Source: Gillisella taibaishanensis
GTDB taxonomy: Bacteria; Pseudomonadota; Alphaproteobacteria; Rhizobiales; Rhizobiaceae
Direction: 5' to 3'
Assembly (NCBI RefSeq): GCF_001938985.1
Contig: NZ_MKIN01000027.1
Span: forward strand, 124,001-188,000
Length of the DNA stretch: 64,000 bases
Position 1 is the first letter of the stretch. Each line of letters starts with the position of its first letter. Both the position numbers and the translations under genes were made by a program. The notes under the pieces were generated by a model. The model was not told where the DNA came from, made no database searches, and worked only from the letters and a program-made list of their open reading frames with translations. Shown one piece after another: positions 27,227 to 36,780 of this stretch.

Positions 27227-27685
27227 ATGAGCTTCGATCCGAATGTGACCACCGCGGTTCCGACCGATTGGCGCGCCTATAGCGGTGTGCTGTCGCGCCG
27301 GGTCTTCGCCTTCATCATCGACTACGTGTTGGTGGGCCTGCTTTGGGTGCCGGCGGCCGTGGTTGTCTTTTTCCTTGGGGTGATCACACTCGGCCTAGGC
27401 TGGCTGCTTTATCCCATCTTGTTCTTCATCGTCGCCGGTCTCTATTTCGGCCTGTCACTTGCCGGGGCTTCCCAGGCAACACCTGGTATGCGCGCCATGG
27501 GCATAGCAATGATCAGGGTCGACGGCACCAAGATCGATTTTATCACCGCCATTGCCCATCTCGCCCTTTTCTGGATCCTGAACTCAGTGCTGACGCCGCT
27601 GATTCTGTTGGCGGGCCTGTTTATCGATCGCTCCAGGCTGGCGCACGACTTACTGCTGGGTACAGCCGCCATCCGTGCCGGATGA
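27227..27685 (+). CDS. RDD family membrane protein
   Basis: A 152-residue inner-membrane protein. The RDD signature is degenerate but visible in LSRRVFAFIIDYVLVGLL (R and D residues in the first helix), followed by two more helices and a C-terminal DRSRLAHDLLLGT motif typical of the family. AAGGAG lies 7 bases before the ATG. RDD proteins have been linked to ion or small-molecule transport; no function is assigned here. Confidence 0.85.
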   Translation: MSFDPNVTTAVPTDWRAYSGVLSRRVFAFIIDYVLVGLLWVPAAVVVFFLGVITLGLGWLLYPILFFIVAGLYFGLSLAGASQATPGMRAMGIAMIRVDGTKIDFITAIAHLALFWILNSVLTPLILLAGLFIDRSRLAHDLLLGTAAIRAG

Positions 27686-27851
27686 AGCCAGCGGACAGCC
27701 GGCTACACACTGCAATCTTTCGTTGAACAACCAGATGATGAAATGAGGCAGTTGACGTTTTGAAATCTTGCGCCATGCTACGTCATGGACTTCGGCATGG
27801 CCGCAAGCCCCCTCGCCTTTCCGGGAGCCTCAGAGGACGTATCGACAAAGC

Positions 27852-28625
27852 ATGAACACGCAGGCTGCTACGTCTCCGCAGTTTTATCTGACAGCGCCCG
27901 CGCCCTGCCCGTATCTGGCCGGGGAAATGGAGCGCAAGGTGTTCACCCATCTGGTCGGACCGCGGGCCACAGAGATGAACGACCTTCTCACCCAGGGCGG
28001 TTTCCGCCGCTCACAGAACATTGCCTATCGTCCGGCCTGTGAGACCTGCCGCGCCTGCGTTTCCGTGCGCATCATCGCCAAAGAGTTCCAGCCGAACCGG
28101 ACAATGCGCCGCGTTGCCCAAGCCAACGCAGATCTTTCAAGCGCGGTATTCGCCGCCCAGCCGTCGACTGAACAATTTTCGCTGTTTCGCACGTATCTCG
28201 ATCATCGCCATCAGCAGGGCGGCATGTCCGACATGTCGGCACTGGACTTTGCGATCATGGTGGAAGACAGCCATGTGAAGACCAAGGTGATTGAATATCG
28301 CCTGCCGCCGCCCGAAGATGGCGAAGGTCCCGGCGAACTTGTGGCCGTGGCGCTTTCCGATATTCTCAGCGACGGATTGTCGATGGTCTATTCCTTCTTC
28401 AATCCCGCATTGGAAAAGCGCTCGCTCGGCACGTTCATGGTGCTCGACCATATAACGCGAGCCAATGAGATGGGGCTACCGCACGTCTATCTCGGGTATT
28501 GGGTCAACGGCTCGCGCAAAATGGGCTACAAGATCCGCTTCCTGCCCCAGGAGCATCTGCTGAGCCAGGGCTGGACCCGGTATCAGCAGGATGCAAATCG
28601 CTCAGACCAGGACATCAAAACCTGA
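27852..28625 (+). CDS. Aminoacyl-tRNA-protein transferase (Bpt/Ate family)
   Basis: A 257-residue enzyme of the N-end rule pathway that moves an amino acid from aminoacyl-tRNA to acidic N-termini (leucyl in Bpt, arginyl in Ate), marking proteins for ClpAP. The conserved CPYL near residue 19, YRPACETCRACVSVRI near residue 62 and GYWVNGSRKMGYKIRFLP near the C-terminus are family hallmarks. The start MNTQAATSP at 27852 gives the normal length. Rhizobial members are usually called arginyltransferase; which amino acid is used cannot be decided here. Confidence 0.92.
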   Translation: MNTQAATSPQFYLTAPAPCPYLAGEMERKVFTHLVGPRATEMNDLLTQGGFRRSQNIAYRPACETCRACVSVRIIAKEFQPNRTMRRVAQANADLSSAVFAAQPSTEQFSLFRTYLDHRHQQGGMSDMSALDFAIMVEDSHVKTKVIEYRLPPPEDGEGPGELVAVALSDILSDGLSMVYSFFNPALEKRSLGTFMVLDHITRANEMGLPHVYLGYWVNGSRKMGYKIRFLPQEHLLSQGWTRYQQDANRSDQDIKT

Positions 28626-28629
28626 CATC

Positions 28630-30408
28630 TCAGGCAACATCCTCCTGCTGCTGCGCGCCGTTGCGACGCCGCTGCAGCCAGTCCGACAAGAGATCGACTG
28701 CCATCGGTCGCGACAGCCAGAAGCCTTGAATTTCATCACAGCCCATCGCCTGCAGCAGGTCGGCAGCCTCTAGCGTCTCCACGCCTTCAGCCACGACGCG
28801 GTAGCCAAGGCTGCGCGACAGATTGATCATCGAGTGAACGAGAACCCGTTCCCGATTGCCGTTGGCCATGTCCGCGACGAAGGATCGATCGATCTTGACG
28901 ACATCGGCGGGCAGTTTCTGCATATAGGCAAGGCTGCTATAGCCGGTGCCGAAGTCGTCGATGGCAAGGCGCACGCCATGATCACGCAGCGCGTGCAACA
29001 GGTCGAGCGATTTCTCGGTCTCGCTCATCACAGCCGTTTCCGTGAGTTCGAACTCGATATGGCCAGGTCGCACGGCATAGAGTTCCAGCTTTTCCAGCAG
29101 CAATTCCAGGAATTCCGGCTCGTTGAGATTCAGAGCCGAAATGTTGATCGACAGCTTGAGATCGACGCCCTCTTCCTGCAGCGCGGACAGATGCTTGAGC
29201 GCGTTGTCGATGACCCAGGCGCTCATCGCACGAACCTGGTTCGACGCTTCGATGATCGGCACGAACTCGGCCGGAGAGACAGAGCCCAGTTCTGGATGCG
29301 TCCAGCGCAGCAGCGCTTCGGCGCACTCCACTTTGCCCGTTTCCAGTGACAGGCGCGGCTGGAAAACCAGATGCAACTCGTCCGGCGTTTGCAGCGCCCG
29401 GGGAAAGTCCTGGAGCAGGCGGAAATTGCGCCGGTGCATCAGATCGCGGTCGTCGGAGAAGAAGGCGACACCCGTCTCGCTATTGCGGGCATCCTGCACT
29501 GCGCCCTGCATCGAGCGCAGCACATCTTCCGGCTTGGTCGTTTGCGGATTAAACCAGGTCAGGCCAATCGATGGCGTCATTGTCATGCGCAGGTCGGCCA
29601 CCTTGCCGACATCGCCAAGCAATTGCTGCATGGCCGGGAGCAGTCCTTCGGCCGTTGCCATAGCTGACGGAAGCAGCGCAAATTGCATCGGGCCGACATG
29701 ATAGGACAAGGTCTGCTGATCCAGCGTGTTTTGCAGGAACTGCGCCACGGCACGAATGACCGTATCGAGATGGGAAGGCCCCATGACCCGAGCTAATCGG
29801 TCGAACTGCAGGGTCTGCGCGAGATCAAGCACGCAGATTAGTCGCGGCTCTTTTCCGCCATGCTTGCAGATGTCAGCGAGATCGCTGAGCAGCTGGAAGC
29901 GGTTGGGCAAACCGCTTACGGCCTCGATACGTCCGACAGCGTGCTGCATTTCAATCTGCGCCATGACCATGGCCGCCATGTCGGTGAGCACAGTCATTTC
30001 ACGCTCGCCGACCGCATGCGGCTTGGTGTCCAGAACGCACAGCGCGCCAAGACCATGGCCATCCGGCGTTATCAGCGGCACACCGGCATAGAAGCGCACG
30101 CCCGACTGACCAAGCGGGCTATCGATGTAATAGTCGTCTTTCTGGAAGTCATTGATGACCAGCGGCTGGCAGGTTTGCGCCACCTCGGCGCAGGGCGCTT
30201 TGAACCGTGGAATCTGATTATGCTCGATCCCGACCTTCGATTTGAACCACTGGCGGTCCACATCGGTCAAGGAAACGGCTGCAACCGGCAGGCCGAAGAA
30301 CTGCGAGACGATGCGGGTAATGCGGTCAAAGCTCTCGCTCGGCAGGGTATCGAGTATCTTCAAGTTGCGCAGACTGGACAGTCTTGCCAGTTCCAGATCT
30401 CGATCCAT
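28630..30408 (-). CDS. GAF - degenerate GGDEF - EAL protein (probable c-di-GMP phosphodiesterase)
   Basis: A 592-residue soluble signalling protein. A GAF domain spans about residues 20-155. A GGDEF-like domain (about 160-325) has VGPMQF where the GGDEF loop should be, so it is not expected to make c-di-GMP. The EAL domain (about 340-590) keeps the key residues: E in ECAEALLRW, N in NISALNL, E in ELTETAV, DD in IDDFGTGYSSL, K in KIDRSF and E in AEGVET. An AAGGAGA site precedes the ATG. It is tail-to-tail with the transferase gene, 4 bases apart. Predicted activity is c-di-GMP hydrolysis. Confidence 0.92.
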   Translation of the reverse strand: MDRDLELARLSSLRNLKILDTLPSESFDRITRIVSQFFGLPVAAVSLTDVDRQWFKSKVGIEHNQIPRFKAPCAEVAQTCQPLVINDFQKDDYYIDSPLGQSGVRFYAGVPLITPDGHGLGALCVLDTKPHAVGEREMTVLTDMAAMVMAQIEMQHAVGRIEAVSGLPNRFQLLSDLADICKHGGKEPRLICVLDLAQTLQFDRLARVMGPSHLDTVIRAVAQFLQNTLDQQTLSYHVGPMQFALLPSAMATAEGLLPAMQQLLGDVGKVADLRMTMTPSIGLTWFNPQTTKPEDVLRSMQGAVQDARNSETGVAFFSDDRDLMHRRNFRLLQDFPRALQTPDELHLVFQPRLSLETGKVECAEALLRWTHPELGSVSPAEFVPIIEASNQVRAMSAWVIDNALKHLSALQEEGVDLKLSINISALNLNEPEFLELLLEKLELYAVRPGHIEFELTETAVMSETEKSLDLLHALRDHGVRLAIDDFGTGYSSLAYMQKLPADVVKIDRSFVADMANGNRERVLVHSMINLSRSLGYRVVAEGVETLEAADLLQAMGCDEIQGFWLSRPMAVDLLSDWLQRRRNGAQQQEDVA

Positions 30409-30759
30409 CGACGTCGCTCTCCTTATGGGGGCGCAGCATCTTTCTATCGCTTCAGACGCTCTGCCATCCGAAGCGTGGCAGGACGTTCCGTTACGATAAA
30501 ATCTGGCGCCGCTTCCATTCCTGCAAATTTAACAAGGCGAGACTGATTTCACGCCGCTTGAAGCAATATGGAACGAAAGCCTTTAAAACCAAGTGTGGAA
30601 GGGACAGGCGCAAAGGATCGAATGATCCTATGGTTATAGTCGCGTAAACTTAAGTGTTAAGAACAAAAGTAAACCCGGAATCGCGTGGATTCCGGGCGCT
30701 TGTTTCTAACGGTCCTGAGGTGTGGGAGTCACGTCGGACCAAAATCTCGGTAAAGGGAT
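30409..30759. other. Intergenic region of about 350 bp
   Basis: Holds the promoter of the GAF-EAL gene and, at 30662-30696, the terminator of the methyltransferase gene. Nothing else supported. Confidence 0.45.
30662..30696 (-). terminator. Terminator of the SAM methyltransferase gene
   Basis: CCCGGAATC (30674-30682) and GATTCCGGG (30688-30696) form a perfect 9-bp stem with a 5-base loop. On the minus strand it is followed by TTTACTTTTG. It lies 64 bases after the methyltransferase stop. Confidence 0.75.
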
Positions 30760-31806
30760 TTAGCCGATCTTGCGAATGAACCCGTAGACGACATTGCGAT
30801 TGGCACCAAAGCGAACCTGCGCGTCAACATCGCCTTCCGGCGTGCTTGCGTGGATGATACGCCACATGTCAGGTTCAGAGCGCAACAACAGCGCCCAGTT
30901 CATGAAGGTCTCCATATAGCCGTCGACAACGATATCTTCAGCGAAGTTGGCAAACATGAAGACGCCATTCGGCTTCAGCATCGACAGGCACTTCTTGGTG
31001 AGCTTCACTGAAACCTTGTCGTTGAGGTAATCGTAGAGCCCGGCCGCATAGATGAAGTCGAACTTTCCGAGCCGGTGCTGATTGGTCAGCAGGCTGCGCA
31101 CGGAGCCATCAACCGGTTCAATGCAGGTACCGGCAAAATCGCGGCGGATCGAACCAATGCTGAGCGGATCCTGGTCAAGCGCGACCCAGCGCTTGATGCG
31201 ATTTTCCTGCAGCGCGACCGAACGATTGGCTTCCCGCAGATGCCCGGCCGCAATGGTCATGATCTCTACGTCTGCACCGCGCGAAGTGGCCATCTCGTCG
31301 ACATGCTGCGTAAGAAGATCGCGACGTTCCCGCACGGCCACCGACGACGATGCGTCCTTGGTGTAGTTATAAATGGCGCTGCCCAACGGAGACGCATTGG
31401 CAATCTCTTCCGCTACGCTTTCGTGGCCGTAGATGAAATCGAGCAACTGTGCATCGCCGGAATATCCCCGCGGCTTGCTGAAAGACCAATTGGTGAAGGG
31501 GTCTTCGAGAAAATAGTCCGAAACCGCATGATTTTGCGCCATCGGAATCAGGGTTTGCCATATGGCGGGCGAAACGCGGTTACGGATCTTGTGAAGAGCA
31601 CCTGCCATCCAATGAACCACTTCAGCAGGCGGTTTCTCCTGCTTAAACTGGGAGAGTGCCATGTTGAGCGCGAGGGCGAGCTCGGTTTCCGCCAGCATAC
31701 GCTCGCGATCGTCGATCTTCTGACCTTTAGAAGAAAAAACTTCAGCTGCAATTGCGTCTGGCGTGACCAAGCTTTCACCGTCGAGGGCTGTATCTATATA
31801 CTGCAT
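30760..31806 (-). CDS. Class I SAM-dependent methyltransferase
   Basis: A 348-residue protein. A helical N-terminal part (about 1-150) contains SFSKPRGYSGDAQLLDFIYG, and a Rossmann-type methyltransferase domain follows, with DVEIMTIAAGHLREA as motif I, WVALDQDP as motif II and FDFIYAAGLYDYL further on. The GYxGD..LL..IY block resembles proteins annotated as extracellular-factor 3-hydroxypalmitate methyl ester synthases; that function is only a family-based suggestion. AAGGAAGG lies 6 bases before the ATG. It lies between two c-di-GMP genes. Confidence 0.75.
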   Translation of the reverse strand: MQYIDTALDGESLVTPDAIAAEVFSSKGQKIDDRERMLAETELALALNMALSQFKQEKPPAEVVHWMAGALHKIRNRVSPAIWQTLIPMAQNHAVSDYFLEDPFTNWSFSKPRGYSGDAQLLDFIYGHESVAEEIANASPLGSAIYNYTKDASSSVAVRERRDLLTQHVDEMATSRGADVEIMTIAAGHLREANRSVALQENRIKRWVALDQDPLSIGSIRRDFAGTCIEPVDGSVRSLLTNQHRLGKFDFIYAAGLYDYLNDKVSVKLTKKCLSMLKPNGVFMFANFAEDIVVDGYMETFMNWALLLRSEPDMWRIIHASTPEGDVDAQVRFGANRNVVYGFIRKIG

Positions 31807-32126
31807 GTTCGGCCTTCCTTTAATATCTTTGGAACAAAATTAACTGTTTGATAACTATAAAGTCTCCTTCGACAGAAGGCGACGAGGGATTTAAGCTTTT
31901 GTAGATTAAGGTTAATAGATGAATCGTCATCACATTCTTGAGGAAATGCTGTTTGACGCAGAGCAAATTTCCTATTAAAATTAGGGGCAAATTTACCGAT
32001 TTTATAACTAATAAACTGAATTTAAACCAAATATACGAAGTCTGGTGCTGAGTTGGTGAATAGCGTGTATGGAGGGAAGGTGCGGCCTTCCCGGTAAGAC
32101 GGCGAAACGCAGTGGAACAACCCAGC
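31807..32126. other. AT-rich divergent promoter region
   Basis: About 320 bp between the methyltransferase (minus) and the GGDEF-EAL gene (plus). The part at about 31840-32040 is much richer in A and T than the rest of the window. It should contain both promoters. No gene or perfect repeat is evident. Confidence 0.5.
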
Positions 32127-34151
32127 ATGAATCAGCCAGGGGTCGACCTCGTAAGGATCGGTCGGCGTGATGCGCCAGACAGAAAGCGAATCGCGGAAGT
32201 CGTGAAACTGCATCAAAATCAGACAGAACCGGAGCGAATCGCAGCGGCGCGTCATGGCCTCTGGGTCGCGGTGATCGTCTATTTGTGTTTCTCTGTGCTG
32301 GACCACCTTCTAGTCCCTGACGTGGCAAGAACGCTGCTGAGCAGCCGTTTGGCGATTGGCGCGTTGGCGCTGGTCGCGTTGGAAACGCAAATGTTCCTCG
32401 GGCCGAAAGCTCGTTTGATCGACCTGACATGTGCATTGGCGCTTGTTGCCGGTTATGCGGGCTGGCTTTTCCCGGCCGCAACCACCGAATTTGTCGCCAA
32501 TCTCCGATATTACATGGTCTTCGGCGCTATCTTCATGATGGGCGCCAACCTGTTTTTCGGTCTGCGCTTTCTTTTGTCGATGACGACTTCGGCTTCCGTG
32601 CTCGCTCTGTTCCTATGGGTGGTGATCAAAATCTTTGGGGCGGAAACCTCATATATCATCGCCTTGGGCACCTTCTACGTGACCTGCTTCGTGTTCACCA
32701 GCTATGTAAACTGGCGCCTCAACAAGGAGCGTTACAACGTCTTTCTCAATGCCCTTGAGGCGCGCAAGCAGAACAGGGAAGCCGTCGAGCGTGGCAAGGC
32801 GCTGCTGCGGTTGTCCAATACCGACTATCTGACCGGCGTCGAAAATCGCCGTGCCATCGATCAAAGACTCCGCGATCATTGGGCCGGCTGGCAAAATGCC
32901 GGAACGGCATTTGCCGCCATTCTGGTCGATGTCGATTTCTTCAAGAAATACAATGACTACTACGGTCATCAAGCTGGCGATCACTGCCTTGTGCTCGTCG
33001 CCAATGCGCTGAAGACGGCGCTCATACCGTTCAATGCTTCTCTCGGTCGCTATGGTGGAGAAGAGTTTATTGTTCTTGCGCCGACCTCGAGCCGTGACGA
33101 CGTGGCGCAACTGGCGGAAACAATCCGCCAGACCGTCGAAAAGATGGCTCTCATCCACGACCAACGCAAGGATGGGATGAATGTCGTGACTGTCAGCGTT
33201 GGCGCAGCCTTTACCCGGGCGCGGTTCGGACCACGGCTCGAAAAGATCATCACGGAAGCAGACCGGGCGCTCTATTCGGCCAAGGCCAATGGCCGCAATT
33301 GCGTGCGGCTGTTCGATCCGAACGATCCGCAGAGCGGCGATGACAGCGAACATATAGCAGCCCTGCTGCGGGTTGCCGTTGCCAATGATCTGGTGTCTCT
33401 GGTCTATCAGCCGATCCTCAACCTCACGACCGGTGAGATCGATGGGGCAGAAGCGCTGATGCGGTTGAAGCTGCTGGACGGCACGCCGGTGCCGCCCTCT
33501 GTTTTCATTCCGATCGCCGAGCGGACAGGCTCCATCCTAGACCTCGGTCTCTGGACGTTGCGTCAGGCCTGCCAGGAAATCCTGGTGCCGGGCCATGCGC
33601 CTGTCGTGAGCGTCAATGTCTCGCCGATCCAGTTGAAGACGCGCGGCTTTGCTGCCGCTGTCGCGGAAATCCTCATCGATACCGGCGTGGATGGTCAGCA
33701 TGTGGCTTTCGAAATTACCGAAGGCATCAACATGGACCGGCAGTCGGACATCCTGCGCTGCATCAAGGACCTGGAGAATATGGGCATCCGGATCTGGCTG
33801 GATGATTTCGGCACCGGCTTTGCCGGCCTGTCCTGGCTACGGCTCTTCAATTTCGACACGGTCAAGATCGACCGCTCCTTCCTGCAGGACAGCGATACGC
33901 CAAAAGGGCGTTCGATGCTGCGCGACATCATCGCGCTGGTGCGCAATCGCGGTCACCGCATCCTGGTCGAGGGCATAGAGACCGAAGAGCAGTTGAACCT
34001 GATGCGCCAGTTCGAAATCGACCATGTGCAGGGCTTCTTCATCGGCCGCCCGGCAACGCTTGATGTGTTCAAGTCGAAGCCACTCAACCATGTCAGCGCC
34101 AGCACCGACGACAATGATAACACGCCGATGGTAACCCATTCGATCAACTGA
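32127..34151 (+). CDS. Membrane GGDEF-EAL protein (bifunctional c-di-GMP enzyme)
   Basis: A 674-residue protein. About six transmembrane helices occupy residues 40-205, then a coiled linker, a GGDEF domain (about 230-395) with an intact signature RYGGEEF, and an EAL domain (about 410-660) with GAEALMRL, EITEGINMD, WLDDFGTGFAGLSWL, KIDRSF and VEGIET. Both cyclase and phosphodiesterase centres look intact. The ATG at 32127 is preferred to a GTG at 32112; neither has a strong ribosome-binding site. Divergent from the methyltransferase. Confidence 0.92.
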   Translation: MNQPGVDLVRIGRRDAPDRKRIAEVVKLHQNQTEPERIAAARHGLWVAVIVYLCFSVLDHLLVPDVARTLLSSRLAIGALALVALETQMFLGPKARLIDLTCALALVAGYAGWLFPAATTEFVANLRYYMVFGAIFMMGANLFFGLRFLLSMTTSASVLALFLWVVIKIFGAETSYIIALGTFYVTCFVFTSYVNWRLNKERYNVFLNALEARKQNREAVERGKALLRLSNTDYLTGVENRRAIDQRLRDHWAGWQNAGTAFAAILVDVDFFKKYNDYYGHQAGDHCLVLVANALKTALIPFNASLGRYGGEEFIVLAPTSSRDDVAQLAETIRQTVEKMALIHDQRKDGMNVVTVSVGAAFTRARFGPRLEKIITEADRALYSAKANGRNCVRLFDPNDPQSGDDSEHIAALLRVAVANDLVSLVYQPILNLTTGEIDGAEALMRLKLLDGTPVPPSVFIPIAERTGSILDLGLWTLRQACQEILVPGHAPVVSVNVSPIQLKTRGFAAAVAEILIDTGVDGQHVAFEITEGINMDRQSDILRCIKDLENMGIRIWLDDFGTGFAGLSWLRLFNFDTVKIDRSFLQDSDTPKGRSMLRDIIALVRNRGHRILVEGIETEEQLNLMRQFEIDHVQGFFIGRPATLDVFKSKPLNHVSASTDDNDNTPMVTHSIN

Positions 34152-34204
34152 TCGGGTGGCTGCTCACGACGTAAGCGCCGTGTTAGTCCGACTACAATAG
34201 TGGC

Positions 34205-34244
34205 GGAAAAGAAAAACGAGGGTGCATCTTACCGATGCCCCTCG
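34205..34244 (-). terminator. Terminator of parC
   Basis: On the minus strand GAGGGGCATC and GATGCACCCTC form a stem with one bulged base, followed by GTTTTTCTTTTCC. It lies about 60 bases after the parC stop. Confidence 0.7.
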
Positions 34245-34305
34245 CCTCAATGTCATAGCGATCTCGCTTTAAAACGACGCCAGCTTATGCCGGCGTCACC
34301 AGCGC

Positions 34306-36582
34306 TCAGCCGTTGAACTTGCCACTGCGCGGAAAGCCCTTCGGGACAGCACGGCCGGCGCCGGCGCGGTCGCCGAGCCATTCCAGCAATTCGTCCTTGT
34401 TGCGGGTGAAACTGCGGCCGGCGCTGTCTTCCCAGGAGAGGCCATCGGCCAGCGCAAAGCATTTCAGGTCGGAAACACCGCCATCCTTGTAGCGCTGCAG
34501 ACGCACGCCCTTGCCGCGGCTCATTTCCGGGATCTGGGCAAGCGGGAAGACCACCATCTTTCGGTTTTCGCCGACGACGGCGACGTGATCGCCAGAGACG
34601 GGCACCACCAGCTTGGTCTCGTCAGGCATGGTGACATTCATCACCTGCTTGCCCTTGCGGGTATTGGCGACGATCTCGCTTTCCGAGACGATGAAGCCAT
34701 TGCCACCGGTCGAGGCGAGAATCAGCTTGCGGTTCGGGTCGTGAACGAAGGCGGTCAGCACGTCCTGATCATTTTCCATGTCGACCATGATGCGGATCGG
34801 CTCGCCATGGCCGCGCCCGCCCGGCAGCTTGTCGCCGCCAAGCGTGTAGACCTTGCCGCCTGTCGTCACCAGCAGGATCTTGTCCGTCGTCTGGGCCGGG
34901 AAGGCCACGCGCAACCCGTCGCCTTCCTTGAAGGTCAGGGCGGCTTTGTCATAGCTGTGGCCCTTCAGCGCGCGAATCCAGCCCTTTTCCGAGATGACGA
35001 CGGTGATCGGTTCTTTTTCGATCATCGCCTGCTGGATCGCATCGACATCGGCGTCTGGCGCATTGGCAAACAGCGTGCGGCGGCGGCCGATCTCGGTCGC
35101 CTTGGCATATTTCTTCTTCACCTCGCCAATCTCACCGGCAACGGTGTCCCATTGCTGCTTTTCAGACGCCAGCAGCGCTTCGATCTCGGCCTTTTCCTTG
35201 GAGAGCGCGTCATGCTCCTTGCGGATCTCGAATTCCTCGAGCTTGCGCAAATTGCGCAGCCGCATGTTGAGGATCGCTTCGGCCTGGTTGTCGGTGAGGT
35301 CGAAGCGAGCGATCAGCGCGTCCTTGGCCTCGTCCTCCTCGCGGATGATGCGGATCACCTCATCGAGGTTGAGATAGGCGATCAGCAAGCCGCCAAGGAT
35401 TTCCAGCCGCCGGTCGATGGCGGCCAGCCGGAAGCGCGAGCGGCGCACCAGCACATCCTTGCGGTGGTCGAGCCATTCCAGCAGGACCTCGTTCAGCGCC
35501 ATCACTTTGGGCACTTTACCTTGCGACAGCACGTTCATGTTGAGCGGGATGCGGCTTTCCAGCTCCGTCAGCTTGAACAGCGATTCCATCAGGATCGTCG
35601 GGTCAACCGTGCGGCTCTTCGGCACCAGCACGACGCGAACGTCCTCAGCTGACTCATCGCGAATGTCTTCCAGCAGCGGCAGGCGCTTGGCGATCAGCAA
35701 CTCGGCGATCTTTTCGATCAGCCGCGATTTCTGCACCTGGAACGGAATCTGGGTGACGACGATCTGATAGCCGCCACGGCCCAGATCTTCCGTTTCCCAT
35801 TTCGCCCGCACCCGGAAACCGCCGCGACCGGTGCGGTAGGTTTCCAGCATGCTTTCGCGGCTTTCGATGACGATGCCGCCGGTCGGGAAGTCAGGGCCTT
35901 CGATGCCGCCGCGCTGCGGATTGGCGGGATCGGCGAAGAGATCCTCCACCGTCGCGTCGCGGTTCTTGATCAGGTGAAGGGCCGCGTCGCAAAGCTCATG
36001 GGCATTGTGGGGCGGGATGGAAGTCGCCATACCCACGGCAATGCCGGACGCGCCATTGGCCAGCAGATTGGGAAAGGCGCCCGGCAGCACGACCGGTTCG
36101 TCGTCTTCCTCGTTATAGGTCGGACGAAAATCGACCGCGTCCTGCTCGATGCCCTCAAGCAGCAGAGCCGCGACATCGGTCATCCGCGCTTCGGTATAAC
36201 GATAGGCAGCAGCAGAATCGCCATCGATATTGCCGAAATTGCCCTGGCCGTCGACCACGGGATAGCGCTGGGAAAAATCCTGGGCGAGACGCACCAGCGC
36301 GTCATACACCGACTGGTCGCCATGCGGGTGGAACTTACCGATGACATCGCCGACGATACGCGCGCATTTTTTGAAAGCGGAATTGGGCCGAATACCCATT
36401 TCGCTCATCGCATGGATGATGCGCCGATGCACCGGTTTCAAGCCGTCGCGCACGTCGGGCAGCGCCCGGTGCATGATGGTCGATAGCGCATAGGCCAGAT
36501 AGCGCTCTTCCAGCGCGGACTTCAGATCGACCGGCGTGATGTTATCGCCGCCGTCGCCAGGTGGTAAAAGACTTTTTCCCAT
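34306..36582 (-). CDS. parC: DNA topoisomerase IV subunit A
   Basis: A 758-residue type IIA topoisomerase subunit for chromosome decatenation. The N-terminal winged-helix domain has RALPDVRDGLKPVHRRI, the quinolone-determining region HPHGDQSVYDALVRLAQ, and the catalytic Tyr in AAYRYTEARMT. The C-terminal beta-pinwheel is shorter than in GyrA and lacks a full GyrA box, which favours ParC. The position equivalent to E. coli ParC Ser80 is Gln and that of Glu84 is Asp, as is usual in alphaproteobacteria. The gene stands alone, with a terminator downstream. Confidence 0.94.
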   Translation of the reverse strand: MGKSLLPPGDGGDNITPVDLKSALEERYLAYALSTIMHRALPDVRDGLKPVHRRIIHAMSEMGIRPNSAFKKCARIVGDVIGKFHPHGDQSVYDALVRLAQDFSQRYPVVDGQGNFGNIDGDSAAAYRYTEARMTDVAALLLEGIEQDAVDFRPTYNEEDDEPVVLPGAFPNLLANGASGIAVGMATSIPPHNAHELCDAALHLIKNRDATVEDLFADPANPQRGGIEGPDFPTGGIVIESRESMLETYRTGRGGFRVRAKWETEDLGRGGYQIVVTQIPFQVQKSRLIEKIAELLIAKRLPLLEDIRDESAEDVRVVLVPKSRTVDPTILMESLFKLTELESRIPLNMNVLSQGKVPKVMALNEVLLEWLDHRKDVLVRRSRFRLAAIDRRLEILGGLLIAYLNLDEVIRIIREEDEAKDALIARFDLTDNQAEAILNMRLRNLRKLEEFEIRKEHDALSKEKAEIEALLASEKQQWDTVAGEIGEVKKKYAKATEIGRRRTLFANAPDADVDAIQQAMIEKEPITVVISEKGWIRALKGHSYDKAALTFKEGDGLRVAFPAQTTDKILLVTTGGKVYTLGGDKLPGGRGHGEPIRIMVDMENDQDVLTAFVHDPNRKLILASTGGNGFIVSESEIVANTRKGKQVMNVTMPDETKLVVPVSGDHVAVVGENRKMVVFPLAQIPEMSRGKGVRLQRYKDGGVSDLKCFALADGLSWEDSAGRSFTRNKDELLEWLGDRAGAGRAVPKGFPRSGKFNG

Positions 36583-36780
36583 GGGTACTGCCTAACCGAG
36601 AACCCCCTGCACGGCAAGGATTCCGGGGGATGCGCTTGTGGATTATGGCCCGCCGGGCAGCCATCGGCTAAGATAAAATCAGATCTGCCTCACAAAAGGC
36701 GTGGCGAAGCCGCGCGTCGTCTTATAAAGGAGCTTGATCGCGCAACCGCGCTTATCCTTTTGTTTTAGAGGGAAATTGCT

